A stretch of 35,937 nt of DNA from Scatosoma sp045542595. Lineage in GTDB: Bacteria; Bacillota; Clostridia; Christensenellales; Borkfalkiaceae. The stretch lies in NCBI GenBank assembly GCA_045542595.1, contig JAZQLI010000005.1:1-35937 (forward strand), read 5' to 3'. Each line of letters starts with the position of its first letter. Within the stretch, counting starts at the first letter, position 1. A program made the translations under genes and the position numbers. Positions 25,048 to 34,016 of the stretch are shown piece by piece. The notes beneath the pieces are model-generated. The model made no database searches. It had not been told where the DNA came from and saw only the letters and a program-made list of their open reading frames with translations.

Positions 25048-25062
25048 AAATAGGTGATAAAT

Positions 25063-27060
25063 ATGGTTAAATTAGAATATATGGAAATCATGGCAGCGGA
25101 TATGGGAAAACCTAATCCTTTGCCCGATATTAAAAACGTACAATATATACACGCAGGCTTTGAAGTGACGGAAAACGTTAGCGAAAAAGAAAAACAATAT
25201 CTTGGCAAAGGTATGATACAAACGGTATTGCCGTATATGATCCAAGACGGTTATACGCGCGATAAACGTTTGCAAAAAATAAAGACGATAGTGTTGGAAA
25301 ACGAGTATTTAAAAGCGGTATTTTTGCCCGATTACGGCGCACGTCTTTGGTCGCTTTACGATAAACAAAAAGGTTGTGAAATTTTATATAGGAATACGGT
25401 AATACAACCTTGCAATTTCGCTATATTAAACGCATGGCTTTCGGGCGGCGTGGAATTTAACGTAGGCATTAAAGGTCATACGCCGCTTACCTGTTCAGCG
25501 ATGCATTGCGAAAAGATAGACGATGAAACGGTAAAATTCTTTGAATTTGAGCGTATCCGTAAAGTCAATTACTGTATCACGGCGCACTTACCCAAAGGTT
25601 CGCAAACGTTGTACGTGCGTCCACGTATTGAAAATACGTCGAACGAAGAAAAATATATGTACTGGTGGTCGAATATCGCGTTTCCCGAAACGGAAAAAAC
25701 GCGCGTTATCGTGCCTGCAAACTCGGCAATACATTGTTCCTATCAAGAAGATCATTACGTAGTGGATAAAACTACCATACCCGTATCTAATGGCATCGAC
25801 GTTTCCTATTCGATGAATTTGGCGGCATCGGCAGACTATTTCTATCGTATAGCGGATGAAGATAGAAAATGGATAGCGGCGGTAGATCCCAACGGCGCAG
25901 GGTTGTTGCATTATTCCAACGAACGGTTGAGAACACGTAAATTATTCCTTTGGGGGAACAAAACGGGCGGACGGCATTGGAACGAATTTTTGTCCGAAGA
26001 AGGACAAGCGTATATTGAAATTCAAGCAGGGCTTGCGACAACGCAGTTAGAACATATCCCTATGGCGGCGAAAACGGTATGGGAATGGACGGAAGGATAT
26101 ACGGCAATAGACGGTGCGAACGAAAAGTATTACGGTGATTGGGAACAAGCGATTGCTGAAGTGGAAAAGACGCTCGACGAAAAAATTGCAAACGGCGCGG
26201 TTGCACCTGAAAAGTTAATGGGGATTTCCATGAAAAATAAGGGCGAACTTTTACATACGGCAAGCGGTTTTGGCGCATTAGAAAATAAAATGCGCGCTAT
26301 GCAAGGACAAGACGGTATCAGCGCGTATGAGCAATATCCCGACGTAAAAGACGAAAAGACGGCGGCGTTTGAACAATTGTTGGAAAAAGGATACCTTCCC
26401 TGTCCTAACGTGGAAGAAGAACCCTTATCGTACGTAGTAGACGAATTTTGGCGCACGGCATTAAAGCAATCAGCGCAAACAGAAAAGGGTAAGCATTGGT
26501 ATACATATTTGCAACTTGGCGTAGTAGAATACGCGCTTGGAAATTTTGAAAACGCGAAAGAAGCGTGGGAAAAGTCCGTTGAATGCGCGGAAAATATATG
26601 GGCTTGGAGAAACCTTGCCGCACTTTATAGAAACGAGTGGAAAGATAATGAAAAGGCACTTTTCTATCAAGAAAAGGTATACGCAAGAAAAGAAGCGTTT
26701 GCTTGCTTGGCACTCGTGAAAGAGTATGCTTCGTGGCTTACTTCTATGGGCTTGGACGAAAAGTGGATAAAAACGTATTCTACGTTGAATGCGGAAATGC
26801 AATTAAACGGAAGATTGCAAGTGTATTTGGCGTTGGCGCTCTTGCACGTAGGTAAAGCGGAAGAAGCCGCGAAGATTATTACGCCTGATTTCGTATTAAA
26901 CGACGTAAAAGAAGGCGAATTAGCGCTTTCCAAACTTTGGAAAGATATCTATTTGGATATTGTAGGCAAAGAAACGGGGCTTACGGGCGCGGCGTTGGAA
27001 ACAGAAGTGGAGAAAGTATATCCCCTACCGTATAGTTTGGATTTTAGAATGCACGATTAA
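25063..27060 (+). CDS. DUF5107 domain protein with TPR repeats
   Basis: A 665-residue cytosolic protein. ATG 25063 follows AGGTGA closely. The N-terminal half (about 35-330) is DUF5107-like: ENEYLKAVFLPDYGARLWSLYDKQKG, WLSGGVEFNVG, MYWWSNIAFPE, and KLFLWGNKTGGRHWNEFLSEEGQAYIEIQAGLA. This galactose-mutarotase-type beta-sandwich is met in glycan loci. The C-terminal half (about 460-640) is a helical TPR array (YLQLGVVEYALGNFENAKEAWEKSVE; ALALLHVGKAEEAAKI). The protein has no visible signal peptide. It is often found beside sugar transport and GH genes; a role in sugar epimerisation, glycan binding or substrate handling is possible but not shown. Confidence 0.85.
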   Translation: MVKLEYMEIMAADMGKPNPLPDIKNVQYIHAGFEVTENVSEKEKQYLGKGMIQTVLPYMIQDGYTRDKRLQKIKTIVLENEYLKAVFLPDYGARLWSLYDKQKGCEILYRNTVIQPCNFAILNAWLSGGVEFNVGIKGHTPLTCSAMHCEKIDDETVKFFEFERIRKVNYCITAHLPKGSQTLYVRPRIENTSNEEKYMYWWSNIAFPETEKTRVIVPANSAIHCSYQEDHYVVDKTTIPVSNGIDVSYSMNLAASADYFYRIADEDRKWIAAVDPNGAGLLHYSNERLRTRKLFLWGNKTGGRHWNEFLSEEGQAYIEIQAGLATTQLEHIPMAAKTVWEWTEGYTAIDGANEKYYGDWEQAIAEVEKTLDEKIANGAVAPEKLMGISMKNKGELLHTASGFGALENKMRAMQGQDGISAYEQYPDVKDEKTAAFEQLLEKGYLPCPNVEEEPLSYVVDEFWRTALKQSAQTEKGKHWYTYLQLGVVEYALGNFENAKEAWEKSVECAENIWAWRNLAALYRNEWKDNEKALFYQEKVYARKEAFACLALVKEYASWLTSMGLDEKWIKTYSTLNAEMQLNGRLQVYLALALLHVGKAEEAAKIITPDFVLNDVKEGELALSKLWKDIYLDIVGKETGLTGAALETEVEKVYPLPYSLDFRMHD

Positions 27061-27082
27061 AAAGAGGTAAGAAGATAAGAAA

Positions 27083-27730
27083 ATGAAACTTGTATTTTTT
27101 GGTGATTCGATAACCGATATGTCGAGAAATCGAGAGACGGCGGACGGAAACGTCCATTCGTATGGGAAAGGATTCGTTTTTTTGGTGGCGGCAGAACTTT
27201 TAGGACGTAATCCAAAAGAATATACGGTTGTCAATCGTGGCTTTGCAGGTGATCATATTTACGATTTATACGCGCGCTTGAAAAGAGACGTTTGGAATGA
27301 AGAACCGGACGTTGTCACGATTTTAATAGGTATTAACGACGTGGAAGGCGAACGCAATCCTTGTGGTACAAGTGACGCGCGGTTTGAAAAAATTTATCGT
27401 ATGCTCATAGAAGAAACGCGTGAAAAAGTACCAAACGTACAATTTATTTTGTGTGCGCCTTTTCATTTATACGTAAGCGAAGAAAAATCAAAGCAGTATC
27501 AAGAACGTTGCCGTCAAATTCCCGTATACGAAGAAATAGTCACTCGGTTGGCGAAAGAATATAATTGTAAAGCATTGTTGTTGCAAAAGGCGTTTGAAAG
27601 CGAAGCGTCGAAGTTCGGCGCGGAGCATTACATTCCCGACGGTACGCATCCTTCCGAAGCGGGCTCAAAAATTATTGCGGATGAATGGTTGAAGGTTTTT
27701 GCAGAAGTGGAAAAGGAGAGAAAACAATGA
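27083..27730 (+). CDS. SGNH/GDSL hydrolase, tandem copy 1
   Basis: A 215-residue cytosolic esterase-like protein. The family blocks are visible: FFGDSIT (Ser9 nucleophile), VNRGFAG, GINDVE (Asn in block III), and DGTHPSEAGS (Asp and His of the triad). SGNH enzymes commonly remove acetyl or other acyl groups from sugars. Overlaps the second copy by ATGA (27727-27730). By eye about two-thirds of residues match the next protein, so the pair is a tandem duplication. Lack of a signal peptide points to deacylation of imported oligosaccharides. Confidence 0.9.
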   Translation: MKLVFFGDSITDMSRNRETADGNVHSYGKGFVFLVAAELLGRNPKEYTVVNRGFAGDHIYDLYARLKRDVWNEEPDVVTILIGINDVEGERNPCGTSDARFEKIYRMLIEETREKVPNVQFILCAPFHLYVSEEKSKQYQERCRQIPVYEEIVTRLAKEYNCKALLLQKAFESEASKFGAEHYIPDGTHPSEAGSKIIADEWLKVFAEVEKERKQ

Positions 27731-28368
27731 AAATTGTATTTTTCGGTGATTCGATAACCGATATGGGAAGAAATCGTCAAGCGGAGATCGGCGCGGGAGA
27801 TTCCTACGGCGACGGCTACGTTTATTTGGTGGCGGCGGAACTCAAAAAGAAAAATCCACAAAAATATGAAATTGTCAACCGCGGTATTAGCGGAAATCGC
27901 GTATACGATTTGTACGCGCGTTTAAAACGGGACGTTTGGAATGAAAAACCGGACGTAGTCAGTATTTTAATCGGTACGAACGACGTCGATTCCGAGCGAA
28001 ATAAATTGCTTTGTACCGATGATGTACGGTTTGAAAAAATTTACCGTATGCTCATTGAAGAAACACGTGAAGAATTGCCAAACGTACAGTTGATTTTATG
28101 CGCACCCTTTCATTTGTATATTAGCGAAGAACTGTCTCCGCATTACTCGGCGCGTTGTCGACGTATTCCTTGGTATGAACAGTTGCTTGAAAAACTTGCC
28201 GCAGAATACGGTTGTAAAACAGTCTTTTTACAAAAGGCGTTTGAGAAAAAGGAGGCGGAGTTTGGCGCGCAATATTATGTCCCCGACGGAACGCATCCGG
28301 CTATTGCAGGAGCAAAGATTATCGCCGACGAATGGTTGAAGGTTTTCAAGGAGATAGATAGAGAATGA
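27727..28368 (+). CDS. SGNH/GDSL hydrolase, tandem copy 2
   Basis: A 213-residue paralogue of the preceding protein. ATG 27727 overlaps the TGA of copy 1 and follows AAAGGAGAG. Motifs are FFGDSIT (Ser9), VNRGISG, GTNDVD and DGTHPAIAG. Differences from copy 1 cluster between residues 14-30 and 70-100, next to the active-site loops, so the two may differ in acyl group or sugar position. Its stop overlaps the next start (ATGA), continuing the coupled chain. Confidence 0.9.
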   Translation: MKIVFFGDSITDMGRNRQAEIGAGDSYGDGYVYLVAAELKKKNPQKYEIVNRGISGNRVYDLYARLKRDVWNEKPDVVSILIGTNDVDSERNKLLCTDDVRFEKIYRMLIEETREELPNVQLILCAPFHLYISEELSPHYSARCRRIPWYEQLLEKLAAEYGCKTVFLQKAFEKKEAEFGAQYYVPDGTHPAIAGAKIIADEWLKVFKEIDRE

Positions 28369-29690
28369 AAAAAGTGTTTTTTCAACCGAAAAAAGGGGTT
28401 ATCTATAATCCGTACATAGGGTTTACCAGTTTTCAACATTTTCGCGGCGAAGCGTTGTATTCCGATTGTATTGCGGGTAAAAGCGTAGGAACGGAAACGG
28501 AAAATTACGAGTGCTATCCCGTTCCGCACGGTGTAGAAGAAAAGGGGAGAGAACAAGGGTATTATCCTGATACTACGGTGGCGTATATCCGTATTTTATG
28601 GAAAGAATTTGAACCGAAACAAGGGGAATATAATTATGCGTTTATACGGGATATTTTAGAGAAAGCGAAAGCAAAAGGACAAACGGTAATGTTCCGTTTG
28701 ATGCCGCATAGTACGTGCGCACGCGATGACGTTCCCGAGTGGTTAAAACAAATCATTCCTTGTCCTGAGCGTCCCGACGGTATGCGCGTAAAAGATTCGC
28801 CTACCGATAGACGTTTTTTGCAATACTTTGCAAATGCGATTCAAAAATTAGGGGAACGCTTTGATATAGACGAAACGCTCGATTGCGTAGACGTATGTCT
28901 TCCGGGTGCGTGGGGCGAAGGGCATAAATTGGAAAATTATCCCGAAGAAGATATTAAGATGCTTATGGACGCGTTTGTAAAAGCGTTTCCCAACACCAAA
29001 CTTTTGGGACAAGTGGCGTCGTCTATGATGATCAATTACATTGGCAATATTCGTCCTATCGGCGTTCGCGGAGACGGCACGGGTAGTCCTAGCCATATGA
29101 ACGAATATTTTCCAAGAGTTTTCAATGCTTTGGAAAAGGAAAACTGGAAAACCGCGCCTGTGTCCTTTGAATCGTATTGGTGGGTTTCCGAATGGGAACG
29201 ACAAGGTTGGGATATCGACGATATTATCGAGAAAACGCTCGGTTGGCATATCAGTACGTTTAATACGAAATCCATTCCCATTCCCTATCATTGGAAGGAT
29301 AAAATGGAAGCGTGGTTGATAAAAATGGGTTATCGTTTTGTAATCACTTCTATTGCTTATACTGAAACGGTGGTAAGCGGAGATAAAGCAACGTTTGAAC
29401 TTACGGTAGACAATCAAGGCGTTGCGCCGATTTATAATAAATTGCCGTTCTATTTGATTTTTGAAGGCGCGCAAGGTGAATATGAAATATCTACGGAAAT
29501 AGATATTACAAAATGGTTGCCAGGAGAATCTATCGAACGACATAACATATGTTTATCGAAAGACATGCCGAAGGGAGAGTATAAGGTATACTGCCGTATC
29601 GGCGGAAAAGATCGACCCATTGTACAGTTAGCAATGGAAACGGAACACGATAAAGAAAAATATTATTTAACAAAGATACAGGTGAAATAA
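28365..29690 (+). CDS. DUF4832-type TIM-barrel glycosidase-like protein, copy 2
   Basis: A 441-residue full-length paralogue of the protein at 22580. Shared elements in the same order are NPYIGFTSFQHFRGEALYSD, VAYIRILWKEFEPKQGEYNY, RLMPHSTCARDDVPEWL, CLPGAWGEGHK (Glu185), VSFESYWWVSEWERQGWDID and the C-terminal VDNQGVAPIYNKLPFYLIF/DITKWLPGESIE sandwich. No signal peptide. The two copies bracket the Eis-like, DUF5107 and SGNH genes, as expected after a segmental duplication followed by change of specificity. Start overlaps the previous stop; the next gene follows directly after its stop. Confidence 0.86.
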   Translation: MKKVFFQPKKGVIYNPYIGFTSFQHFRGEALYSDCIAGKSVGTETENYECYPVPHGVEEKGREQGYYPDTTVAYIRILWKEFEPKQGEYNYAFIRDILEKAKAKGQTVMFRLMPHSTCARDDVPEWLKQIIPCPERPDGMRVKDSPTDRRFLQYFANAIQKLGERFDIDETLDCVDVCLPGAWGEGHKLENYPEEDIKMLMDAFVKAFPNTKLLGQVASSMMINYIGNIRPIGVRGDGTGSPSHMNEYFPRVFNALEKENWKTAPVSFESYWWVSEWERQGWDIDDIIEKTLGWHISTFNTKSIPIPYHWKDKMEAWLIKMGYRFVITSIAYTETVVSGDKATFELTVDNQGVAPIYNKLPFYLIFEGAQGEYEISTEIDITKWLPGESIERHNICLSKDMPKGEYKVYCRIGGKDRPIVQLAMETEHDKEKYYLTKIQVK

Positions 29691-30767
29691 ATGAAAGTAT
29701 TTGATTGTCACGTACATTCTTCGCAACCCCAGTCCGTAGAAAAATCGGTGGAAGTCTTTGAAAAGATTTTTCAGGATTTAGATATGCAAAAATATTTATT
29801 TATGAGCATACCTCAACACGATAAAAAACATATTGATTATAAACAAAACATAAAAGATTTGTTTTTTAAAAATTATTTTTCGCCCAACGGTTATGCCTTT
29901 GCAGGTTTAGAATATAAGGCGGAATTGACGGATGAAGAACGTATAAACGACCATGTAAAGCAGGCGGAAGAATATATAGACGCAGGCTTTGACGGGATGA
30001 AAATGTTAGACGGTAAGCCAGGACTTCGCCGTGAGTTCAAACGTCGTCTTGCCGATCCCGTATTCGATAAATTTTATTCGTTTATGGAAGAAAACGGTTT
30101 GCCGATTACCTTACATAATGCCGATCCTTATGAATTTTGGGATTTGAGTAAAATGACTCCCGAAGCGATTGCGCGCGGTTGGGCAAACGGACCTGACGAT
30201 TTAACAAAAGAAGAAATGACGCAAGACGTGTTTGACGTAATGAAGAAACACCCTAAATTGCATTTGACGTTGGCACATTTTGGCTTTTTCGGCAAGGAAT
30301 ACGATGCTGCAGTCCGTTTCTTTGAAGATTACGAATTTACCCGTTTGGACACCACGCCCGCAGGGGAAGAATATTTCCATATGTTGGAAGATTGGGATAC
30401 TTGGCAAAAATTTATCGTAAAATATGCAGATCGTATCAAGTACGGTACGGACATGTATAATTTCGTTTACACGACGGAAGATGAATGGAAACGTTCGTAT
30501 ACCGCCCGTCCCGAGTTAGTACGTAATTTCTTTGCTGGCGACGGCGAATACGAATATTACGGTCAAGCGTACAAAGGTGTAAATTTTGATAAAGAAATCG
30601 TGGAAAAAATCTTTATGAAAAACGCAGAAAAGGAATACGGAACACCTAAGAAAATTAAAGCGGCGTGGGTGCAAAATAAGTTGGATCAATTAGAAGAAAG
30701 ATACGCGAATACCGATAAAGCGTCGTTGGAAGACGTACGTTTTATGCGTGAAAATTTTAAACTTTGA
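29691..30767 (+). CDS. Amidohydrolase_2-family metallohydrolase
   Basis: A 358-residue protein that begins immediately after the previous stop. A TIM-barrel metal site is visible: FDCHVHS with His7 and His9, His142 in ITLHNADPYEF, His196 in TLAHFGFF, and Asp254 in KYGTDMY. Lys104 in DGMKM is a possible bridging or substrate residue. The Amidohydrolase_2 group contains lactonases, decarboxylases and other hydrolases acting on small carboxylated compounds, so a lactone or modified sugar acid is a plausible substrate. The Met at 30776 of the next gene follows eight bases after the stop. Family call firm, reaction open. Confidence 0.87.
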   Translation: MKVFDCHVHSSQPQSVEKSVEVFEKIFQDLDMQKYLFMSIPQHDKKHIDYKQNIKDLFFKNYFSPNGYAFAGLEYKAELTDEERINDHVKQAEEYIDAGFDGMKMLDGKPGLRREFKRRLADPVFDKFYSFMEENGLPITLHNADPYEFWDLSKMTPEAIARGWANGPDDLTKEEMTQDVFDVMKKHPKLHLTLAHFGFFGKEYDAAVRFFEDYEFTRLDTTPAGEEYFHMLEDWDTWQKFIVKYADRIKYGTDMYNFVYTTEDEWKRSYTARPELVRNFFAGDGEYEYYGQAYKGVNFDKEIVEKIFMKNAEKEYGTPKKIKAAWVQNKLDQLEERYANTDKASLEDVRFMRENFKL

Positions 30768-30775
30768 GGTACGGT

Positions 30776-31675
30776 ATGAAAGAACAATATTTGGTTTCGT
30801 TTTTAGACGCGTTTGATTTTTCCGAAGAAGCGAAAGCGTCGATAAAAAACACGTATGTAATGCTCGTTTCGAAAGGCAAAGCGCAGGTTTTATTCGATTG
30901 CGTAGCCGATTACGGCGCAAACAACTGCACGTATAACGACGGTATCGAGCGTATCAAAGTACTCGCAAAAGAAACGGGTATTCACGAATACGCGCTTACT
31001 TTGGTTTATTTAATTTATGTTGCAGACGTTTTAAAGGAGCGTTATAAAGCGCGCGGTATAGACGAAATCATTTGGCGCGATACCATTAGTGATTTAAAGT
31101 ATAAGGCATTAGATTGCGAAGGGCTTTTCGGCGTATGGGGAACAAAGGACGCGCCTTGGCATAAGGGCTTTTTTGAGATGAAGAAGTTCGGTTTTGGAAA
31201 ATTGCAATTTGAACCTGCGGCGTTCGGGGCAAAATACGAAAAGAACGGGATAATACTTCAAGAAGATTCTCCCGTTTTATACGTACACGTACCTAGAACG
31301 GGCGAAAAGTTGGATTACGACGGTGTAAAAAGTTCTTATAAACAAGCGGCGGCATTTTACAAAAAATATTTTGCGGATACGTACGCGGATAAACCCGTTG
31401 TGTTTGTATTCCGTTCTTGGATGCTTTTTGAAAAGCATAAAAATATCATGAAACCCACGTCCAACTTTATGCGTTTTTGCAATGATTTTGACGTGTTTCA
31501 ATATGGAGAATATCCCGATTATACAAGCGTTTGGAGAGTGTTTTACCGCTTCTATGAAGGGAATCTTTCTGCGATGCCTACCGATACGTCTTTGCAAAGA
31601 GCGTATATAGAAATTATTAACAATAAAGAAAAAACAGGTTGGGGTTGGGGTGTTTACGCGCCCGATTTAACGTAG
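30776..31675 (+). CDS. GNAT-like acyltransferase domain protein
   Basis: A 299-residue protein. ATG 30776 follows GAGGT (30766-30770). The N-terminal half (about 1-115) is helical, like the NAT_N helical domain of two-domain GNAT-type acyltransferases. The C-terminal half has the strand LYVHVPRTGEKLDYDGVKSSY, then KKYFADTYADKPVVFVFRSWML and GEYPDYTSVWRVFYR, matching the GNAT-like C-terminal acyltransferase domain. I recognise the architecture but not the substrate. Together with the Eis-like enzyme it is the second acyl transferase in this catabolic block, sitting between an amidohydrolase and a metallo-beta-lactamase-fold protein. Confidence 0.7.
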   Translation: MKEQYLVSFLDAFDFSEEAKASIKNTYVMLVSKGKAQVLFDCVADYGANNCTYNDGIERIKVLAKETGIHEYALTLVYLIYVADVLKERYKARGIDEIIWRDTISDLKYKALDCEGLFGVWGTKDAPWHKGFFEMKKFGFGKLQFEPAAFGAKYEKNGIILQEDSPVLYVHVPRTGEKLDYDGVKSSYKQAAAFYKKYFADTYADKPVVFVFRSWMLFEKHKNIMKPTSNFMRFCNDFDVFQYGEYPDYTSVWRVFYRFYEGNLSAMPTDTSLQRAYIEIINNKEKTGWGWGVYAPDLT

Positions 31676-31686
31676 GAGAAAAATAG

Positions 31687-32874
31687 ATGAATATACCGTA
31701 TTTTGACGTGACGGCAGGGACGGAGTATCCTTCCGCGACGATGGGGAAAGACGACGTACAATTTTGTATTCATAACTGTACGGTAGAAGATTTTCAAGAT
31801 TACGCTAAAAAATTAGAATCGCTCGGTTTTATAAAATACGACGAGCGCGCATTTTCTGCGGGTTCAAACGCACCGTATAATGCGAATTTATTCTATAATT
31901 ACGTGCGTGATGATATGCACATATTCCTGTTTTTCGAGGCAAATTTGCATATAGCGCGCGTTGTGGCAACTCCGCCGCATTCTTTACCGTCTATGCAAAA
32001 ACCGACGTTGGAAACAAGCGATAACACGCCTTGTTCTATTACGCAGATGGATTGCAACTGTATGGGCTACGTGATACAATTATCGGACGAGAGTTTTATT
32101 CTTATCGACGGCGGAACGTATAAAGAAGAAGACGAACGGAAATTGTACGATGTTCTTCAAGCCAAAACAACGAAAAGAAAAAAACCGTTGGTGGCGGCTT
32201 GGATGTTTACGCACGCTGACGTCGACCATATTGAATTGGCTACGAAATTTATGCAAAATCATGTAGACGACGTGGATATTCTTGCATTTGCCTATAATTT
32301 TCCTGATGCCAAAAATGTGCGTATTATTTTAGATACAACCAAAGGGATGGAAAATATTCGCCGTTTGGAAGAATGTATGCAAGCGCATTATCCCAACGCG
32401 CCGATATATACTTTGCGTACGGGACAAGCGTATTTATTTAAGGGCGTGGAAATTGAAATTTTATGGACGGCAGATAATACTTATCCTGCGACGTACGTTT
32501 CTTTTAACGACCTTAGTGCGGTATGGCGTATGCGGTTTCATAACGGCAAAACGTTTATGATACTCGGCGATCCCGTTCATCAGTACAGTAAACAGTTAGC
32601 GATTACGTATGGGGATTATTTGAAGAGTGATATTATGCAAGTGGCGCATCACGGGTTGCTTGGCGGAGATAAGTATTTGTATCAATGCATAGACCCTGAT
32701 ATTTGTTTATGGCCTATAAAATCCGTTCGTTTTTTTGGTCAACAACCTAACGATCGCTATCAATGGTGTTTAGGGGAAGGCGGTTGTGATTATAACCGTT
32801 GGTTGCGCGACGATACGATTCGTAAAAGAATGCATTACCATTGTAGTAATATTGTGACAATCACAATAGAGTAA
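31687..32874 (+). CDS. Metallo-beta-lactamase-fold hydrolase with N-terminal extension
   Basis: A 395-residue cytosolic protein; TAGGAGA precedes ATG 31687. The MBL metal site is HADVDH (His176, Asp178, Asp180, His181), with ILGD (Asp295) and VAHHG (His321-His322), the order seen in ComEC-like MBL domains. Residues 1-105 form an extra N-terminal domain of unknown fold (VEDFQDYAKKLESLGFIKYDERAF), which may help to bind substrate. It lies in the catabolic cotranscript, 11 bases after the acyltransferase gene. MBL proteins of this sort hydrolyse esters, lactones or phosphodiesters; which applies is not known. Confidence 0.85.
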   Translation: MNIPYFDVTAGTEYPSATMGKDDVQFCIHNCTVEDFQDYAKKLESLGFIKYDERAFSAGSNAPYNANLFYNYVRDDMHIFLFFEANLHIARVVATPPHSLPSMQKPTLETSDNTPCSITQMDCNCMGYVIQLSDESFILIDGGTYKEEDERKLYDVLQAKTTKRKKPLVAAWMFTHADVDHIELATKFMQNHVDDVDILAFAYNFPDAKNVRIILDTTKGMENIRRLEECMQAHYPNAPIYTLRTGQAYLFKGVEIEILWTADNTYPATYVSFNDLSAVWRMRFHNGKTFMILGDPVHQYSKQLAITYGDYLKSDIMQVAHHGLLGGDKYLYQCIDPDICLWPIKSVRFFGQQPNDRYQWCLGEGGCDYNRWLRDDTIRKRMHYHCSNIVTITIE

Positions 32875-32908
32875 GTTAAAAAGTTAAAAAATTAAAAGAA
32901 GGGTTATA

Positions 32909-33754
32909 ATGTATCGTTTAAGAGTTGGGGCAAGTATTGCGTATTTTAATAGAAGTGCATTAACGGTTCGTGCGGCTTTTGAAAAAGATTTAGACGATTT
33001 GCAACGTTTAGGGTTTGATTGCTTAGATTTGGATTTGTGCACGATATATGATAGAGATATGATTTTACAAAGTCATTCTCTTATACCGAAAGCCTTTGAA
33101 ATGATTCAAAAAAGAGGGATTCGCTTAAACGGCGTACATTTGCCTTTTGGTGGACATAGAGATTATTCTGCATTAGATAAAGAATATCAAAAAAATTTAA
33201 TGAGCGATACCGTAGAAATGCTACAAATTATTAACGAATTTCAACCGTATTGTTATATTATACATGGTAGTGCTGAACCTATAAAAAAAGATACGCGTAC
33301 GGATAAATTACGGATGCTTAGTGAAACTTTAGCGGAACTTTCCGCGTATACCGATAAATATATTTGCGTGGAAAATTTACCTCGTACCTGTTTATTGAAT
33401 ACGGTGCAAGAGCATATTTCTGTTATTGACGCGGCAAATAAGCCTAATATAAAAGCTTGTTGCGACGTAAACCATTTTTTGCATGAAAAAGCGGAAGATG
33501 CTTTGATGCAATTAGGAGATAGAGTAAAAACATTGCATATATCCGACCATGATTATATTGACGAGCGTCATGTTTTGCCTAAGGACGGAAAAATAGATTG
33601 GATGAAACTAATTGCCGCTTTGGAAAAAATAGGTTATCAAGGAGTGTTTAATTATGAAATTGCGCGTGAAATTAACGAATATGTATTTTATACGTTAACT
33701 GATATTAAGCGCAATTTTGATGAATTATTTGAAGAATATAATCAAAAGAAATAA
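32909..33754 (+). CDS. Sugar phosphate isomerase/epimerase-like TIM barrel
   Basis: A 281-residue AP-endonuclease-2-type TIM barrel. Metal-binding residues are Glu155 in ICVENLP, Asp186 in CCDVNHF, His210 and Asp213/His214 in LHISDHD, and Glu250 in FNYEI. Such proteins isomerise or epimerise ketoses, or process inositol-type compounds. ATG 32909 follows an AAGGG ribosome binding site 34 bases after the MBL gene, so it probably belongs to the same transcript and would take sugars from the pathway into central metabolism. Its codons are more AT-rich than its neighbours. Two possible terminator stems lie downstream, a weak one at 33782-33818 and a good one at 33878. Confidence 0.87.
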   Translation: MYRLRVGASIAYFNRSALTVRAAFEKDLDDLQRLGFDCLDLDLCTIYDRDMILQSHSLIPKAFEMIQKRGIRLNGVHLPFGGHRDYSALDKEYQKNLMSDTVEMLQIINEFQPYCYIIHGSAEPIKKDTRTDKLRMLSETLAELSAYTDKYICVENLPRTCLLNTVQEHISVIDAANKPNIKACCDVNHFLHEKAEDALMQLGDRVKTLHISDHDYIDERHVLPKDGKIDWMKLIAALEKIGYQGVFNYEIAREINEYVFYTLTDIKRNFDELFEEYNQKK

Positions 33755-33877
33755 TATATAACTTTGTTCGTATTTGATGATAAAGGTTGATATACGAATT
33801 ATTTTTATATAAACCTTTTTAAGAATAATCAAAGGGAAAGAATAAGAGACAAAAATAACTAAATAAAAAACGGATAG

Positions 33878-33908
33878 TCTCACGGAGTAAAAACTGTGAG
33901 ATTTTTTT
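33878..33908 (+). terminator. Rho-independent terminator ending the catabolic block
   Basis: TCTCAC (33878-33883) pairs with GTGAGA (33896-33901), with an inner AGT/ACT pair and AAAA loop, followed by a run of seven T. This separates the catabolic genes from the mobile-element module to the right. Confidence 0.75.
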
Positions 33909-33937
33909 ATATAAAAATCAAAAGGGAGGTGAATCCA

Positions 33938-33964
33938 ATGAATAATTTTAAGTCTTGCCGATAG
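33938..33964 (+). CDS. Possible eight-residue leader peptide
   Basis: ATG 33938 opens an eight-codon frame, MNNFKSCR, ending at TAG 33962-33964. It follows a very strong GGGAGGTG (33924-33931) at six bases, stronger than that of most full-length genes here. It sits directly after a terminator hairpin and before a highly structured stretch, an arrangement that resembles attenuation leaders. No longer frame uses this RBS. The peptide itself may not be functional. Confidence 0.4.
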   Translation: MNNFKSCR

Positions 33965-34016
33965 ACTAAAAACGTCGGCAAACAAAGAAAGGAAATAAGG
34001 GGAAACTTGGTTTTGA

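Noticed and set aside
33782..33820. Terminator directly after the sugar isomerase gene
   Set aside because: The stem has only seven A/T-rich pairs with a loop of more than 20 bases and a short T-run; the stem at 33878 is much better, so this one is mentioned only as possible.
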